From assembly GCF_000379905.1 (NCBI RefSeq), contig NZ_KB904060.1, positions 1 to 64,000 on the forward strand: 64,000 bases of DNA. The letters run 5' to 3'. A program made the position numbers and the translations under genes. Origin of the DNA: Rodentibacter pneumotropicus DSM 21403 (GTDB lineage Bacteria; Pseudomonadota; Gammaproteobacteria; Enterobacterales; Pasteurellaceae). The notes under the pieces were generated by a model. It made no database searches, had not been told where the DNA came from, and worked only from the letters and a program-made list of their open reading frames with translations. Shown here piece after piece: positions 61,546 to 64,000 of the stretch; within the stretch, counting starts at the first letter, position 1, and every line of letters starts with the position of its first letter.

Positions 61546-63342
61546 TTATTTATCCTTACCTACATGTAAAATCGCAAGAAACGCCTCTTGTGGTACTTCC
61601 ACATTTCCAAGGGATTTCATCCGTTTTTTACCTTCTTTTTGTTTCTGTAAAAGTTTTTTCTTACGGCTTACATCACCGCCATAACATTTTGCCAAAACGT
61701 TTTTACGCAATTGTTTCACCGTTGAACGTGCAATAATGTGATTACCAATCGCCGCTTGAATGGCGATATCAAACTGCTGACGAGGAATCAATTCACGCAT
61801 TTTTTCCACCAGTTCACGCCCACGACACTGTGCGTTATCTTTATGCACAATTAAGGCTAAGGCATCCACACGTTCACTGTTAATCATAATATCCACACGC
61901 ACCATATCCGCTGCTTGGAAACGTTTAAAACCGTAATCTAAGGAAGCATAACCACGTGAGGTGGATTTTAAACGGTCGAAGAAATCCAATACTACTTCAC
62001 CCATTGGAATTTCGTATGTCAGTGCAATTTGGTTTCCGTGATATACCATATTCGTCTGCACTCCACGTTTTTCCACACATAACGTAATGACATTTCCTAG
62101 ATATTCTTGTGGCACGAGCATATTACATTCCGCAATAGGTTCACGAATTTCAGAAATATTATTAAGTGGCGGTAATTTAGCCGGACTATCCACATAGACT
62201 ACTCCGCCGTTTGTCATTTCTACTTCATAAATTACTGTCGGTGCTGTCGTGATAAGGTCTAAATCATATTCCCGTTCTAAACGTTCTTGGATAATCTCCA
62301 TATGGAGCAATCCCAAGAAACCACAGCGGAAACCAAAACCAAGTGCGGTTGAATTTTCCGGTTCATAGAATAACGAGGCATCATTAAGACTTAATTTACC
62401 TAAGGCATCACGAAATGCCTCATAATCGTCCGAGCTAACAGGGAACAAACCCGCATAAACTTGTGGTTTCACTTTCTTAAAGCCCGGTAAAACCTCGCTT
62501 GCCGGATGGTGTTGATGGGTTAAAGTATCGCCTACCGGTGCACCTAAAATATCTTTAATGGCACAAACCACCCAGCCTACTTCGCCACAGTTTAATACGG
62601 TGGTATCTACTTGTTTTGGTGTGAAAATACCAAGTCGATCCACGTTATAAGCCTGTCCTGTGGACATGACTTTAATTTTATCGCCTTTACGTAGCGTACC
62701 GTTTTTAATCCGCACAAGGGAAACTACGCCCAGATAATTATCAAACCAAGAATCAATGATTAAGGCTTGTAATGGTGCGTCAGGATCGCCTTCCGGTGCA
62801 GGAATTTTCGCCACAATTTCTTCTAATACATCTTCAATACCCTGTCCGGTTTTCGCTGAGCAACGCACCGCCTCCATGGCATCAATGCCCACAATATCTT
62901 CAATTTCTTCCGCCACACGTTCAGGATCTGCCGCAGGTAGATCAATTTTGTTTAAAATCGGCACCACCTCGAGATCCATTTCAATTGCCGTGTAACAGTT
63001 TGCGAGGGTTTGCGCTTCCACACCTTGACCAGCATCCACCACCAACAACGCCCCTTCACAAGCGGCAAGGGAACGCGATACTTCATAGGAAAAATCCACG
63101 TGTCCCGGTGTATCGATAAAGTTTAATTGATAGGTTTCGCCGTCTTTTGCTTTGTAATTTAAGGTGACGCTCTGCGCTTTAATGGTGATACCGCGCTCAC
63201 GTTCAAGATCCATAGAATCTAGCACCTGTGCTTCCATTTCACGATCGGAAAGACCGCCACAAGTTTGAATCAAACGGTCGGAAAGAGTTGATTTACCATG
63301 GTCAATATGGGCAATAATAGAAAAGTTACGAATATTCTTCAT
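61546..63342 (-). CDS. lepA: elongation factor 4 (LepA)
   Basis: Ribosome-associated GTPase that influences elongation and initiation under ionic stress. The start is set at 63342 ([19 protein letters not shown]), giving 598 aa, the usual length; the longer frame to 63369 has no better ribosome site. The G domain has [18 protein letters not shown] and NKID, followed by EF-G-like domains and the LepA-specific C-terminal domain ([18 protein letters not shown]). Confidence 0.98.
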   Translation of the reverse strand: MKNIRNFSIIAHIDHGKSTLSDRLIQTCGGLSDREMEAQVLDSMDLERERGITIKAQSVTLNYKAKDGETYQLNFIDTPGHVDFSYEVSRSLAACEGALLVVDAGQGVEAQTLANCYTAIEMDLEVVPILNKIDLPAADPERVAEEIEDIVGIDAMEAVRCSAKTGQGIEDVLEEIVAKIPAPEGDPDAPLQALIIDSWFDNYLGVVSLVRIKNGTLRKGDKIKVMSTGQAYNVDRLGIFTPKQVDTTVLNCGEVGWVVCAIKDILGAPVGDTLTHQHHPASEVLPGFKKVKPQVYAGLFPVSSDDYEAFRDALGKLSLNDASLFYEPENSTALGFGFRCGFLGLLHMEIIQERLEREYDLDLITTAPTVIYEVEMTNGGVVYVDSPAKLPPLNNISEIREPIAECNMLVPQEYLGNVITLCVEKRGVQTNMVYHGNQIALTYEIPMGEVVLDFFDRLKSTSRGYASLDYGFKRFQAADMVRVDIMINSERVDALALIVHKDNAQCRGRELVEKMRELIPRQQFDIAIQAAIGNHIIARSTVKQLRKNVLAKCYGGDVSRKKKLLQKQKEGKKRMKSLGNVEVPQEAFLAILHVGKDK

Positions 63343-63456
63343 AAAGGTTTTGGTTTTCTCAAAAATCATTAAATTTAACTGGCGGATTGTACCTGAAAAG
63401 CATAAAAATCGCTAGGAAAGAAAGGAAAGTGCGGTGGATTTTTTCTGAGTTTTAGA

Positions 63457-63487
63457 AAAACAAAACCCCAAAAAAATCGGGGTTTCT
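63457..63487 (-). terminator. grcA terminator
   Basis: On the minus strand AAACCCC-GATTTTTTT-GGGGTTT, then TGTTTTTC, 17 bp after the grcA stop. An uptake signal lies just beyond. Confidence 0.85.
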
Positions 63488-63503
63488 CTCATTCAATCTG
63501 AAA

Positions 63504-63887
63504 TTATAAACTTTCAGTGAAAGTGCGGGTGATAACGTCGCGTTGTTGTTCTGGAGTTAGCGAGTTGAAACGCACGGCATAACCTGAAACACGAATGGTT
63601 AATTGTGGATATTTATCCGGATTGTTTACCGCATCTTCTAAGGTTTCACGACGTAATACATTCACGTTTAAGTGTTGACCGCCTTCCACTTTTACAGTTG
63701 GTGCGACGTTTACCGGTAATTCACGGTATTCGATTTGGCCAAGTTCGCTCACTGCAACAACTTGATCTTCTTCAAAACCACCTTTTGCACATAAGCAACG
63801 TGCTTCGTTGGTGTCACTGTCTAATAACCAGAATGAGTTAAGCAAATTGTCATTCGCTGCTTGGGTAATTTGAATACCTTTAATCAT
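63504..63887 (-). CDS. grcA: autonomous glycyl radical cofactor
   Basis: 127-aa spare domain that can replace the damaged C-terminus of pyruvate formate-lyase. The radical-bearing glycine is G102 in RVSGYAVRF, near the C-terminus. The RVSGYAV sequence is identical to that of pyruvate formate-lyase. Likely expressed under low oxygen or acid, with its own promoter to the right. Confidence 0.96.
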   Translation of the reverse strand: MIKGIQITQAANDNLLNSFWLLDSDTNEARCLCAKGGFEEDQVVAVSELGQIEYRELPVNVAPTVKVEGGQHLNVNVLRRETLEDAVNNPDKYPQLTIRVSGYAVRFNSLTPEQQRDVITRTFTESL

Positions 63888-63914
63888 AATAGACTCCTAA
63901 TTAGTATGGGGATA

Positions 63915-63920
63915 ATTATA
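63915..63920 (-). promoter_or_regulatory. grcA -10 element with FNR-like half site upstream
   Basis: The minus strand reads a perfect TATAAT (63915-63920), about 30 nt before the grcA ATG. A TTGAT half-site followed by a poor second half lies near 63945-63958, centred about 44 bp upstream of the expected start. FNR control is known for E. coli grcA (yfiD), but here the second half-site is weak. Confidence 0.5.
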
Positions 63921-64000
63921 AAACTGTGCAAATTTTATCAAAAAATTTTAATACATCAAATTCTTTTGATTAAGAATAAGCAGCTTTTCACACATTTTTA

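Overview
The window is chromosomal DNA of a member of the Pasteurellaceae, most likely Haemophilus or a close relative. The nine-base uptake signal AAGTGCGGT (or its complement) occurs several dozen times, often as opposed pairs forming terminator hairpins. The proteins look Haemophilus-like throughout (OmpP2-type porin, fused SiaT, Hda, LepA). A GlcNAc-type PTS permease beside the sialic acid genes and the linkage of all nrf genes suggest it is not H. influenzae Rd; I cannot name the species from sequence alone.

Layout. 1-520: the 5' end of a 16S rRNA gene on the minus strand, with leader, boxA and a strong promoter. 524-6603: murI, recG, spoT, rpoZ and gmk on the minus strand, preceded at 6624-7595 by a surface-lipoprotein gene with 48 Pro-Gln repeats. 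7961-10991: gapA and a long-chain acyl-CoA ligase. 11066-21724: the glycogen cluster (malQ remnant, glgB, glgX, glgC, glgA, glgP); malQ has lost its catalytic centre by an in-frame deletion. 22005-28014: upp, uraA, hda, der, two identical tRNA-Asp genes, dnaQ and rnhA. 28242-30215: an OmpP2-like porin and a frameshifted methyltransferase gene. 30340-41887: sialic acid and amino-sugar catabolism, with nanE-nanK-siaR-nanA-nagB-nagA divergent from siaP-siaT-nanM-nagE. 41888-42336: a 449-base spacer that appears to encode a regulated small RNA or larger structured RNA. 42337-47996: crp, yheU, slmA, dut, coaBC, radC, rpmB, rpmG and mutM. 48263-49798: an orphan glycosyltransferase-like gene. 50072-57511: periplasmic nitrite reduction and its haem-lyase genes, followed by a BaiN-type flavoprotein gene. 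58898-63887: era, rnc, lepB, lepA and grcA.

How the genes work together. Sialic acid scavenged from the host is epimerised by NanM, imported by SiaPT, and cleaved and phosphorylated by NanA/NanK/NanE. NagA and NagB then convert GlcNAc-6-P to fructose-6-P; NagE would feed free GlcNAc into the same step. CRP, encoded in the window, has candidate sites ahead of siaP, gapA and malQ-glg. The nrf genes provide formate-dependent nitrite respiration, and GrcA is an anaerobic or stress spare part for pyruvate formate-lyase.

Points most worth a second look: the RNA locus beside crp, the collapsed malQ, two copies of a small palindromic element whose stems differ but still pair, the Pro-Gln lipoprotein, and the broken methyltransferase gene. 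I see no CRISPR array, prophage or complete insertion sequence.
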